NCBI GenBank assembly: GCA_011009095.1
Contig: VTPC01090899.1
Span: 1 to 64,000, forward strand
DNA length: 64,000 nucleotides
Source: Ignelater luminosus
Lineage: Eukaryota; Arthropoda; Insecta; Coleoptera; Elateridae
Reading direction: 5' to 3'
The position numbers and the translations under genes are program-made. How positions within the stretch are numbered: position 1 is the first letter of the stretch; each line of letters starts with the position of its first letter. Under the pieces are notes generated by a model that was not told the origin of the DNA, ran no database searches, and saw only the letters and a program-made list of their open reading frames with translations. Positions 13,431-24,314 of this stretch are shown here, in pieces.

Positions 13431-14339
13431 TATACGGTGTATTTCATGCATGCTACAATGATAAACACCTTACACGAAATGCATTATTTTTCGGATATAT
13501 GGTGTTAGCATTCTAACTAACTAACGTACGATAATTTGCATTCGGATGATGGAAGTAAAGAGTGACTGCGCTGAAAGTTACACAATGAAGTTTTCATATT
13601 CTTGTGTGTCTTCATAGATTGCATTTAGTCTGATTGGTTATTGAAGGAGAATTATTACTTTGTCTTGCATAGTTTATAGTAACCCCCCCAATAAGAGCTG
13701 CGTTCTTGGTGTTTTTGTTTGTTTTTCCACAAGTAGATTCGACACATATCTCATCGTATTATTCTTCCTCACCATCCCGAAGATTGGTTATGAATTACTG
13801 AAGAAAGTATTTTTATTCCTTGTCACTGTATATCTGGGGGTTATAATTTTTGAAATAGGGAAAGAGTTTTACCTTTCAATTCCAACTTTTGCTGCTGATT
13901 GTGTTGACGTGTAGATTGATAGTGAAACTAATGTAAATGTGGTTGTTGCAAAACTTGTACTCTTACCAGAAACGAATTACGAAATCCACAAGTAATACAT
14001 TATCACACGTGATATAAGCTTTTGTATATTTACCGCTTTGTTTTAATACCCAGTTTCTGCTATCAGTAATTTAAATATCAGGTAGATTCTAATTGTCTTA
14101 TGCCAACATCTATGTATATTAATTGTTCACACGACAACCAACTATTAAAAGAGCTACTGTAAATCTTCCGTGAACTTGTGAGCATTATGTGTTTAATCTT
14201 GAGGGTGAGTTCTTATTTCCTTTTTTTTGGCCATTTTAAGTATTCTATCGCTTTGTTTATTTTCAATTTTCTTTATTTCTCAAACCAGTTCTGAATGGGT
14301 TTTAAAACAATAAGTGTCGAAAAGAGAGATTGTATCAGT

Positions 14340-14730
14340 GGGTTGGTCGACGAAGTAAGAGTGAACCAATGAATGGTTTTATGGAACTGATTTTGTTGAT
14401 GCTATGGACGTAGAGGTTATCATAAGATTGATGTTTTCTGGTTTGTTAGCCGACGAAGCAAAAGTGCGTGACCCACGAATGATACTTGAAGGTCGGTTTC
14501 TATTTGCTATAGCTCTTATTCTTATAGTGACAGTTAGTTGTTCTTCTTTTGACAGTGGACAATGGATACTGATGCTGAGACTTTTGTTTTTTTGTCAACG
14601 TGTTGCTGTTGACGGGCACTGGAACAAGAGGGTATGACCAATAAATGCTGTGTGGAATTGGTTGGTTGTTGCTACTGTGGTGCTTGTTTTTCTGTTAATG
14701 GCGACGGTTACTGGAGCAAAAGACTGAGTT
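14340..14730 (+). repeat. Weak dispersed repeats of a GCCGACGAAG-type unit
   Basis: Similar words recur on the + strand: GTCGACGAAGTAAGAGTGAACC near 14346, GCCGACGAAGCAAAAGTGCG near 14448, TTGACGGGCACTGGAACAAG near 14608, and GCGACGGTTACTGGAGCAAA near 14701. Spacing is irregular (about 100, 160 and 93 bp). This looks like an old degenerate repeat rather than coding sequence. The open frame at 14404-14637 crosses it but resembles no protein I know. Confidence 0.35.
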
Positions 14731-16039
14731 TTGCTAAATACCAGGTTTTTATTTGAACCGACGCAGTCGTTGAATGGTGTGAAATGCATCTCCACTATTG
14801 ATGATATTAGGAATTATGTACATGTTTACTCTGTTACATTCTACTATCAGATTCTCACCAAACGTTCACACGAATACCTTCGGGAAATTAATATTATCTT
14901 GTAACTATTCAGGGCCGCCGGATGCATGTGAGCTATCTTTGTGCCAAGTTTTAAAGACTGTTCCCTTTGTTTTTCGCGGATACACATAATCTTTGTGCGG
15001 TAAACAACCTTCACACCTACATGCGGCGCGGCGGCTCTGTAATGTATTAATGGAAATCTTGTTTGACCTAACTAGTTTAGTAGCAAAAATTGTTCGAATA
15101 ATCTGATATTGCCTTTCTGGCTACTTTCTCAAGTTGTCTACCGAAATTAAGGAAACATTTCAGCTATGAGTTTGAATAATTATTTATAAGTGATTTTTCA
15201 CATTGGCATTGATTGACAAGAAATTATTCGTAATAAGTTGGTACCCATTCTAATTGCATGTAATTAGAACAATAATTTTATTAACAATAATATCTCACAC
15301 GAAAAGTTATGTTGGCTGCAGCATTGACGCATTGTACCCGTGGAGAACTTATCTATCTCTGAAAAGGTTACTCACCACCTGCATTCAGAACAGCATATAA
15401 TTTTCTAATCATTATTAGTTACAGAATACGAAATTTTATTATTATTTAACTCTAAAAATCGTACATGTAACAATTTTTCCTTTCAAGATATTTTTGTTTA
15501 ACGATCAGTTCTTATGAGTCGGTAGACATAATTATTTTAAAAGATTATTTTTAGTAATGTGTCGATAACGAATACACTTATCTTTATTAAATTAAGTTGA
15601 TCATTAGTAAAGTAATTTGTTAAATACCGGCAATAAATGGGTTTTCCTTAAATTTGAATAAATGAGATAGAATTGAGTTTATTTCTTTTTCAATAATTCT
15701 AAAAATAAAACCCTTGTATACAATATACAGAATCAATAATGTATGTACTTTTACCAATTCTATTTTTAGAATAAATTTACTATTTAAAAATAAACAATAT
15801 AATTAACTGATCAATTTTATTAATTTTGTTTTACATTCCATCGAAAAGTAATTTTAATGTTCTCTTTGTTATAAATTATTTTAAAAAAATTCCCCATTCT
15901 ATTCTAATTTTCAACAATTTTGAAATGCAGATACATTATACTGGGGACTCCCTTCTGAATTTAATTGGCTTTATTGAATAAAACCACGGCTCGTATAATA
16001 GTCGTCATGAATTGCATCTTAATTAGAAACAATTTTGAT

Positions 16040-16150
16040 AATTAATCTGGCCTGTAACTGCGTAAGTGGCGCCGCAATTGGGCATTGTGTTTTACAATGG
16101 GGGTAATCGGAACTGGTTCCGGTCTCTGGAACTCACTCTCTCTCTGATGT
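16040..16150. promoter_or_regulatory. Possible intronic regulatory patch
   Basis: This block is visibly less AT-rich than its surroundings. It contains an inverted pair CATTGT-GTTTT-ACAATG (16083-16099), the shape of two facing Sox-type cores. It also has a palindrome GGAACTGGTTCC (16109-16120), a TAATCGG word (16104-16110), and ATTAATC upstream near 16040. It lies about 150 bp before the exon that completes the homeodomain. Regulatory function is inference only. Confidence 0.25.
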
Positions 16151-16296
16151 CTCATTTAAAGTGCCTTCGTCGTATTATTTGAGCAGAAAATTGATATACA
16201 CCCATCTCTTTTTACTATACGTTTCTTCTTTTTTATAAAAAAGTCTTATAAATCGAAAACGTTTATGTTTCTAATTTTCCCTTTGTTTCTTTATAG

Positions 16297-16393
16297 GTAT
16301 GGTTTCAGAACAGACGAGCGAAATGGAGGAAAAGAGAGAAAGCTTTAGGAAGGGAAGTAACTCCGTTTATGCATCCAACAGATCAACCTCCTG
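16297..16393 (+). CDS. hbn: Homeobox gene, exon with homeodomain residues 47-60
   Basis: The exon begins after TTCTTTATAG (AG at 16295-16296) and joins the previous exon in phase 0. It reads VWFQNRRAKWRKRE, then KALGREVTPFMHPTDQPPG. Residues 47-60 of the homeodomain (16297-16338) include W48, F49, Q50, N51 and R53, the recognition-helix set. Q50 places it in the paired-like rather than the K50 class. The exon ends with one base of a glycine codon at 16393, before the donor GTAGGT. The ATG at 16369 is internal and is not a translation start. Confidence 0.9.
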
Positions 16394-16459
16394 GTAGGTT
16401 AAGTTTTAATTTTATGCAAGATTTCAATAAAATTAATTTTATTTTAATTTCATCTGTAG
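16394..16459 (+). other. Short 66-bp homeobox intron without a stop
   Basis: Phase 1 intron with donor GTAGGT at 16394 and acceptor CATCTGTAG ending at 16459. Splicing gives the continuous reading PPG-LSELALHAQ, which supports it being a real intron. Its length is divisible by three and its frame has no stop, so unspliced RNA would add 22 residues (beginning RLSFNFMQDFNK) and keep the downstream frame. Confidence 0.85.
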
Positions 16460-16827
16460 GCCTTTCAGAATTAGCTCTTCACGCTCAGCTGGGTTTACCA
16501 CCAGTATCAGCAGAACATTTCTGGCCAGGTTTACCGTTTCCACCAATGTTTAATCCAGCACTAGGTTTGCCGTGGGCTCCAAAATCGCCTCTGACGGTTC
16601 CGAGTTTTCACGCCCTTTTATCCCAATATGTTCTAGCTAACGGCGGGATGCCGCAAAATTCCCCGATGAGTTTCGCTATCGACGAGAGATCGCGGAGCGT
16701 TAGTCCAGAAACGGCGAGCCCGTCACAGATGTCTCCCAGAAGAACTTCCATCGAAACCTTAAGAATGAGAGCACAAGAATTAACACCCAATAGTTCGGGT
16801 CAACAACAGTTACACGCGAAATCTTAA
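16460..16827 (+). CDS. hbn: Homeobox gene, C-terminal exon with OAR-like motif
   Basis: The exon opens at 16460, completing a glycine codon. It then reads LSELALHAQLGLPPVSAEHF, followed by the proline- and hydrophobic-rich stretch WPGLPFPPMFNPALGLPWAP. Near the end, RTSIETLRMRAQEL (16741-16782) resembles the OAR motif of paired-like proteins (pattern RxSSIAALRxKAxEH). The stop TAA is at 16825-16827. The three visible exons together encode 229 residues plus a partial codon. A Ser/Pro-rich segment precedes the OAR-like motif (SPETASPSQMSPRR). Homeobrain is my best identification; another prd-like paralogue is possible. Confidence 0.87.
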
Positions 16828-16869
16828 AATTGAAACTTTTAGTATTTCGTTATAAAATATATAAAGTGA

Positions 16870-16875
16870 AATAAA
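16870..16875 (+). terminator. Likely polyadenylation signal of the homeobox gene
   Basis: AATAAA lies 43 bases after the stop codon, in an AT-rich 3' flank. Other AATAAA words occur further on (for example near 17170 and 17398), so the true 3' end may be longer. Confidence 0.45.
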
Positions 16876-18739
16876 AATATATTTGTACTTATGTGTAATA
16901 ATAATTGATGCATTTTTGCAGGTAAGAAATAATTTTGATTTTTCCAATATACAAAATGCTAAATGCAGTGGTATAATGGAAACACATAAGTTTATCAGAG
17001 TTATGACTAAATATATCTATTAATTTATTATTTAATAATCTGCTAAAAAATTTTTTAGAAATTAGTATGCTTTTGTAGTAGAGTTAACCGTTACTTACTT
17101 TAGAAGATTTTAAAATCTGAATCTTATGTGGAATTTGTTCAGACTTAATATGACTTGGTCACAGTTTACAATAAAATAATATAACTATAAGTTGATCGAT
17201 ATTGTTCAGTTATTTATAGGTTTTTTTTATTAATCTTTCTTGTTTTGTTTCAAAATAGAACTATAGGGCTTTTACTGTGTCTGCAGTTAAGCATTCCAGG
17301 AGCATATATAAATTGATCGATGGAATTGTAAAGGTTACAGTAAAATACATTACTGTCGTATTGTAGTTTGATTTTAATTACAATTATAAGATACATAAAT
17401 AAAGACGATTATAATCAGTACTATTATTCTTGTGATAAAAATATGAAAGTATTATTTACCTTATTGTCTTTAATACTATCTAAATTATAAAGAACTGTTT
17501 TCGCCAAACTACAGACTAAGCAAATGACCTATAGCTACTTTAAGTTTTTAAAAGTAAATTATAGTATTTGCAATTTTTGTATTTTCTAAAAAAAGTTACT
17601 TACTAAAGAATTCAACTTAGTCTTTTAGTCTTAATGATTTTTCCTTAAAACTGAGAGCAATGAAATTATCGAAATAGTCTAACATAAGACTGAAAACAGT
17701 GATTTTACAAAGAAGCGATAACACTCGAGGCGGATACTTATCATATGATAGTTTAAAAGTTTGTTTAGAATGTTTTATTCAATTTGTCATACAGCCTCAA
17801 TCTTGTACATTTAAATTATTATTTGTTCCGTTTTCCCAAAATCAGCTCGACCGAACTCAAAAAATGAATTAATGCAATGCGAAGTGAGATGATATTTCTC
17901 ATTAAGCATGGCAAAGATATAATATTTGACAGTCACGTCTTTACAAACAGCCAAGCCCTGTCAATTTCATTATTTAATTTTAATATACTATATACATTCT
18001 TGGTTCAAGTCAAAAAAACTCCCATAGCTGGAACTCTTGAAAAGCTGCGCAAGGGCATTGACCTTTTATAAAAAGACTAGGAGACTTCAATCGAAAATTC
18101 AAAATATGAGAATGCCGTAACTGCAGAAATAACTGGCAACAATAGCATCCCATCAGAATTAACACAACGGATAGCTCAATGAGAAATTGTCTAACTAATT
18201 AAACGATGTTTGCAGTAAAATTTGAGAAATCTTTAAATGGTCAAGGTTTTCATCCCAAAATATATGTATATTAATAAAGAACTTCTAATTAATGTAATAC
18301 ACTTAATATTTATTTACGTTTGCCTCTTAATAATAATATAACACGTTGATGATGTAGAAATTTACAATATTATATTAAACAGGTTGATCTAATTACAACG
18401 AGATCTGTGTCTAATTAGCAAATAGCGCGATACCTGGTAATTGTCACTGAGCACTGAAAGAAGTGTAGTGTATATATATTGGAAATAATAAAAACTAATA
18501 ACATTAATATTACCTTAATAGGCAAGCATTAATGGGAGTGGAAGAACAAATATTGACTATTATAAAAAACGCAAACTCTTTGCTATATTTATGTCAATGT
18601 CAATCTTACTAAGAAGAAAAAGACTTACTACGTCAATACTCTCAATAAGATCTACATCAATTAGGAGTCTAACAAACTAATGCCAGTCAAGCAAAAAAGC
18701 TGTACTAAGAAAACTACGAATGTAAAGAAAAATAAATTA
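16876..18739. other. 3' flank of the homeobox gene, nothing recognised
   Basis: AT-rich sequence with no exon or clear repeat. The open frame 17877-18071 has no recognised domain. Part of this stretch may be 3' untranslated region. Confidence 0.4.
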
Positions 18740-20130
18740 ATAGTAGAATATGCGTAGTCTTGCTATGGTACGATGTACCTCACTCTTGAATTTAGCACAG
18801 CTCAACCCTTTTTCTCATACAAACAATAAAAGCCTGGAATACAAAGATCGTTCCCAACATCAAATCTGGTCCAAGACGCATGAAAACGGACATTTTCCAA
18901 GGCGATTAGTTATCACCTCTGCTTTCCTTTATGACACTTCTGGCAAAACCAAGATAACTTCCAAAAACATTTTAATGTTGTGCAACAATTTATTAAAGAC
19001 ATTCAAATGAGCTTTGGCTTTGACAGATGCACCAAGGCTGTTTTGATGACAGTTTTGTCAACCAAAAAAAGCAAAATGGGCAAGTACTGACATTATAGAG
19101 ACGGTTGAAAAAATTGAGATCGACTATAATTTTCAAGGAAGCTATGTCGAAACCGAGATACCAAACAATAAATACAAATAGCAACTAAAACAATTCGTAG
19201 AAAAAGAAATCGGAGGTGCAATGAATCAGAAAACCACTGCACGGTCAGTTAATTAGACAGCTATTAAAACGTGACTTTAATTTGTGCTGCTAGCACATCC
19301 CCTTAGTTAAAATATGGACAGTTGGATTTCACTGCGGAAAGGAGAGGGGTTGAAAAGCTACTCAAATCTATAGATTTGTCGCTATTAATAAATACTACTA
19401 ACTGTACGCAAGCCCATCTATAAAGAAAATCAATTCAAACACTGCGCAAACAGTAACTCTTTATGGTACAGCTCAAATTCTAGCTTTGACAGTCTTTGTC
19501 TTAAAACAGTAGTTGAAACTCGAGATTCTAATTTAAGTTGAACGCCTCAACCAGCTACACTCAGGTGAGATGTACAACCTCTAAGTAAAAGGACAGTAAT
19601 TATAATTTAGAGAGAAAGTTATCTCCAGAAACGGAGCAATACACATTGTTATCCAAAACAATTATAGAAAGTACAGTATGCAAGACTGAACAATTACTAA
19701 CGACTCTTGTCGAGTATGCAATCGAAAGGAAAGATCAAGCAACGTGAGAACTATGAAAAGTACATAGAGCTTGCTGTAGAAATAAAAGACACGTAGAAAC
19801 AAAATCAAGTCAGTTATAGTATCCTCGATAACAGTAATACCAATTGCATTACACCGAGTAATAAAAGAAATAGAGTTGCCCGAATGGATTTAAAGACAAA
19901 CTCAAAAAGCTGTATTATTGCATTCCTGCATGATTACAAGGAAACTCTTACCAACAGTAGATAAGAGTAGTTAAGTGTGTAGTTATCGGCGAAACAGGGG
20001 AGCAACTTTAGAAATTTAGCCAAGAGGCAAGTTTAGAGTGTTGCGTTTTCCCATTCTGTAAGTCATTATATACCAATAAATTCATTGATTCTTGCCCACT
20101 TATAACGGTGCGCGACCTTGGGCTGAAGTT
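18740..20130 (+). pseudogene. Heavily decayed LINE reverse transcriptase
   Basis: Pieces of a reverse transcriptase are readable on the + strand across frames. LNLAQLNPFSHTNNKSLEYK (about 18795-18850) matches the ALNPLS.-.INKSGYGY segment. IQMSFGFDRCTKAVLM (about 19004-19050) matches the DIGMxFGLDKCAKxxF segment. A block near 19840-19960 with IPIALHRVIKEIELPEW matches the AIPVIxY segment. This wording is found in R2/R4/NeSL-like elements (family knowledge); the clade is inference. Stops throughout; no catalytic box was identified. The 5' and 3' ends are not defined. Confidence 0.55.
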
Positions 20131-21716
20131 GAAATACTTTATGAATGCAGATATTTAGGTGGGATTAACTAATATTAAAAATGCGCCACAAAATTTCTTT
20201 TATAAAGTTATTGTACAATGCAATGCTAAATCTAGTCAGCAGAATAATTGCATAATCACCAACGATCATTGCATAGAAAAGGCAGAAAACGCCCAGGAAC
20301 GTAGCAAGAATCCAAATTATTGGTTGAAGCTGCTGTCTTTGGCATTACGAAAAACGCTATCAAAAGAATACTTATTATTCTTAAATTGTTTTTTATTGCC
20401 TGTCAGTAGACGGTGCATCCTTTTGATACAAGAAGGCTTCTAGACAATCATATGTCTATCGTCACTAATCTCGGTAGTACCCAGTGATCTGTAAACATTA
20501 CGTAACAAGGTAACAGGTTGCACGTAAAAAGGCTGTGTTAAAAATTCAGTGACTGTAAAGAGCAACTAACTATTGGTGCTATTTGGTGAAACAAGCACTA
20601 CTAAAGCAAAGGAACTAAACTAAAGAACCAAACAGTAGGAGTATTGCAAAGCATACGACTCATTTTAAACTAAAACAAGTGCTAAAGTTGTAAAAAGTTC
20701 ATCATAATTAGTCTTAGTGCGTTTCTCTACGTTTGGAGGTATTGGTAAAAGACACGTTAGCTTTAAACTTTCTGTTTTTAAAATAAAAAAACAAAATAAT
20801 CATCTTATGTTGATGGATGACATTAAACTGCACGCCGAAAACAACAAACTTGCCTAATCGAAAAGAAAATATTAACAGACTCCAAATAATTATAGTATAC
20901 TGTCGGAGTGGAAAAGAGATAAATGTTTCGCGACACGAGATGCTCACCTTTTATAGTGTAATATAATTCTTTTACGTTGAACAAACGGCGAACGTTCAAT
21001 GTTCATAACTGGATGAAAACATTATTAGAAGCGTTAGGATCGGGCTCATTGGACCAGTAAAGTGGTCTGCGAAAAATACAGATTTAGCAGTTAAATTTTT
21101 GTGATTGAGAAAGAAAACCAAACTTGTTCAGAATTGCAACTCAAAGATAGAGACTTCAGTAGATTTGTGACGAAGTACAGCCAAAAATGGTACTATAAGG
21201 ACTTTTGACTGCAACTTTTTGAGGAAATATCTCCGGATTTATGCTTATAAAAAATCCATTGTAAAAAGTTTACTTTTATAGGATCTTCATATTGTTACAT
21301 CCTGCACTAGCCTTATTTACAAAAGATCTATCTGCTAAATAAATCAAAACATTTTCTTTCAAATAGTAAGAATTGCAAAGGAAAGGCAAGAAAAAGAAAT
21401 TTTGATTCATGAAAGAAAAATTGAATCCGGAAATTATTCTTATTTTATCCACGAAATTAACAAAACGAAGGTGAGGAAACAAAAGGAAAAGGCTCTAAAT
21501 GATAACAAAATCCAATTTAACAAACAGCTGTCAATTTGTTCTAAGAAATGGAAGTTTAATAATTACAATGGCCTTTTATGTAACGACTCCTGCTGTAGTA
21601 ACTAAATTCTTTAATGTGAGTAGACACTTAGAGGTAGATTAGCAAGCCCATTTCTGGACCTTCAACTGGATCAATTTTAGTATAGCAGGAAAATTTACTC
21701 GCTAAGCATCAAATTA
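20131..21716. other. Stretch without recognised genes
   Basis: Open frames at 20159-20443 and 21402-21605 have no recognised domains. The first could be the tail of the LINE before it. No terminal repeats seen. Confidence 0.35.
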
Positions 21717-22062
21717 CAGTAGAGCGTCTATTATCCCGGTTTCATGGAAAAGGAAAGTAACAAAAGCAATCGCGACGTTGATGTTGCCATTCCCAGAACG
21801 TACAAAGATCAGTCAGCACAGAGAACTAATCTTATTTGACGAATTAAAGGTAAGCATTTTCTCACAAATTAGTTTTTCCGTGAACTTCTATGGGAAGCCA
21901 CCGCATAATTACAGTATTTCTTAGAAAATGCGCTATTAGCAGTATGGAAGCTATCAATTTTTCGATGAACTCAGTTCTTTTTGTGTGGATTTTGATTATT
22001 CAAATTTTTGATTATCCGAACCACTCCTGACAATATTAGTTCGGATAATATACGCTCTACTG
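21717..22062. mobile_element. pogo/Tigger-like short element
   Basis: Left end CAGTAGAGCGTCTATTATCC and the reverse complement of the right end CAGTAGAGCGTATATTATCC are inverted repeats with one mismatch in 20 bases. TA flanks both sides (21715-21716 and 22063-22064). Ends of the type CAGTRGARC..ATTATCCG are typical of pogo/Tigger members of the Tc1/mariner superfamily. At 346 bp it is non-autonomous; no transposase catalytic region is visible. Confidence 0.85.
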
Positions 22063-22207
22063 TAACCATTAGTCACTTGTCTAATTTAAACAGAAGAATG
22101 TTAAATTGGCAATAGCTGAACCAATCTCCACTCTAGACATATACATGCAAAATAAGAATGAATAAAAGTTTCTAGGTTATATTTAATGTTTACAATAGTT
22201 TACGCTA

Positions 22208-22484
22208 GTGTGCCTTGATATTGTTTTATTAAATGTCATTTTTTTAATAGGTAGAGTGTGGCCACGCTTTCAAACAAGAGAGACAGAAATATACGTTAGC
22301 TCTCTACTTCCACGGCGAGTGTAAAGGATAGAATAAGAATTTACTATTAAAATTTTTTTTCTTTTCTTTACACTCACAGTGCGAGTAGAGAGCTAACGTA
22401 TATCTTTGTCTCTCTTGTTTGACAAGTGTGGCCACACTCTACCTGTTAAAAAATGACATTTAATAAAACAATATCAAGGCACAC
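22208..22484. mobile_element. 277-bp hairpin (foldback) element with 12-bp flanking repeats
   Basis: The element is almost one inverted repeat. The left arm (22208-22325, starting GTGTGCCTTGATATTG) pairs with the right arm (22367-22484, ending CAATATCAAGGCACAC) over about 118 bases with few mismatches. About 41 bases of AT-rich loop lie between. A 12-bp direct repeat TAGTTTACGCTA lies immediately outside each end (22196-22207 and 22485-22496). Long arms with a target duplication of about 9-12 bp suggest a Mutator-like or foldback element; the superfamily is inference. No coding content. Confidence 0.9.
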
Positions 22485-22719
22485 TAGTTTACGCTATTGT
22501 TCTGTTGCCAAATTCACATGTTTTACGTCTCTTAAGTTATGTTAAGACATACGTTTAGCCGTTTTCATTCTTTTCTGAAACTTGTTTGAAAGTTCTTATG
22601 TCACGTACATAAATGGAAATTACATAATATCAATGAAGATAAAATTTTATAATCGAGTGGCTGCTACAATTAATAAGATTTCATTAATACCACTTCTACT
22701 GCCCAAGAGCGCCTCTGTA

Positions 22720-22852
22720 CAGAATGTCTCAACAGTCAATAAAATAAACAAAATTTAAAAATAATTCAAGGTTTGTGCAGTTTCAATTGACGGTTTTAGA
22801 CCTGAATTATTCGTGTTCTCAAATTGTGCATCAACTTCATTGAGACACCCTG
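22720..22852. mobile_element. Short TA-flanked MITE, CAGGGTGTCTCAA ends
   Basis: Left end CAGAATGTCTCAA and the reverse complement of the right end CAGGGTGTCTCAA are inverted repeats. TA sits outside both (22718-22719 and 22853-22854). 133 bp, no coding content. Confidence 0.65.
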
Positions 22853-22854
22853 TA

Positions 22855-24249
22855 CAGGTACTTTTTTTTCGATTTATTATTGTTACTAATTTTAATATAA
22901 ATTTAAAAGAAAAACTTTATAGTTAGTGTGTTAATTATTACTATTATTTTTATTATTAACGATGTCAGCTAAAATTAATTATGTTTAAATTAAACACCTG
23001 ATACGAGTATGGTAATAATAATAATAATAATTGTAATAATTCCCAGGTGTTTATCACTAGAAGTTTTCAGGTAAACCAATTATTTTGCTTTTATTATTCC
23101 CCTTATAAATCAATAAAATAATGCAATTACATAGGGGTTTAATGATAATATTAATAATAAGATTTTAATGTAAGTACATGAATGTATTTGTATTTATTAT
23201 GTACAATATAATGTAGTGTTTAAGAGTTTGTTAATATTAACTTAAATGTAGATTGTATAAAAAATATTGCAATACTTTGTAAATATACCGTAATAAGTTA
23301 TGTTGTGTTTTGCTAATTTCTTCCCGAATCCAGGTTCGAACTCACGTAGGCTCTGTATAGGTATAATGTAAGTGCATTAATAGCAAGTGCGATTATCGAG
23401 GCCCATAAAAGGTGTATTGTTATTATGATTAACCTTAACAGAAATAAATGAACAAGTGTTTTTTATTCATCCTAGTTCAGTATCTTTCAAGCAACGCATA
23501 TCGTTGCAGGTGTTCCCTTTTTATTTATCCCACCGTGTTTGTGATAATGAAAATTACCATAACGTAATAACGTTGAAAAGCGGAACTAATAATGAAATAA
23601 ACGTGTCCCTTGGACGATTTATCCGCACCATCAAAATTTCCAATATGCCACAGAGTTGAAATCGTAAAATTTTATTATAATTGGATTACATTAGAGCAAC
23701 AGTGCAAAATACGGTTAATAATGAGTTTGTAAAGGCGGTAATGTAATATATTAATCGATAACAAGTTTGTTCTCAACTTTTATTATTGATTTTTTAGTGG
23801 AGAAAGTACAAAACTTCTATTGATGATGGAGCGGGCTCATATTAAAAATATAAGTGGCTTATAAACAGATCCTGTAGGCAAATAAAGGCTCAATTTAAAA
23901 TTTGATCCTTATTAAAGTGGTCTTTTGTTTTTCAATTGCACTTCAGAATGGTAGAAGTGTAGTTGGTCGTCTTTCGTTCCCTTTTATTTAGGTATTTTAA
24001 AAAAGTTCGAATAAAACTTTTTTATCAAATTTATTTACAAATCTCTGTATATATAATCCTCTAAATCCTTGAAAATTGCAATAAAATATACACAGCACAA
24101 ATGAATTTATCATGCGCATGTTTACACGAAGATTTCCCGTATAATGAACTTTTCAAGTGCCACGTTGCTCAGTTATTATTTTAAAGCGTTTTGGTTGAAA
24201 TTCAGCAGAAGTGTATTTATAATGATAGTTTAATGATGATACTTATTTC
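22855..24249. other. Stretch with simple repeats only
   Basis: Contains an (AAT)n run near 23012-23031 and AT-rich sequence. The open frame 23456-23659 is not recognised. Confidence 0.35.
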
Positions 24250-24314
24250 GCCAATTAATTGCTTAGGGAATTAGCGCCAAATAATTGTTAGGCAATTAGT
24301 GCCAATTACATAGC
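24250..24314. repeat. About 26-bp tandem repeat rich in AATTA cores
   Basis: Unit 1 (24250-24275) begins GCCAATTAATTGC, unit 2 (24276-24300) begins GCCAAATAATTGT, and unit 3 starts at 24301 with GCCAATTACATAGC. Each full unit ends with a GAATTAG or CAATTAG word. The repeat holds several TAAT/ATTA homeodomain-type cores in about 60 bases, some 7.4 kb downstream of the homeobox stop codon. A regulatory role is inference. Confidence 0.6.

Larger units (their letters stand above)
8897..16296 (+). other. Large homeobox intron, about 7.4 kb
   Basis: Phase 0 intron bounded by GT at 8897-8898 and AG at 16295-16296. It splits the homeodomain between residues 46 and 47, a position shared by many paired-class genes. 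It contains two TA-flanked MITE-like elements (12288-12661 and 12815-13430), a two-copy 39-bp tandem repeat (11977-12052), a patch with weak internal repeats (14340-14730), and a less AT-rich patch just before the acceptor (about 16040-16150). No other exon was recognised. Confidence 0.8.

Noticed and set aside
16369..16827. Continuous 152-residue protein starting at 16369
   Set aside because: It reads through the 66-bp intron and begins inside the homeodomain exon; the spliced reading joins homeobrain-like sequence smoothly.
23337..23420. tRNA-like B-box word GGTTCGAACTC
   Set aside because: The bases around it do not form the five-pair T stem, and no acceptor stem or A box at the right distance is visible.
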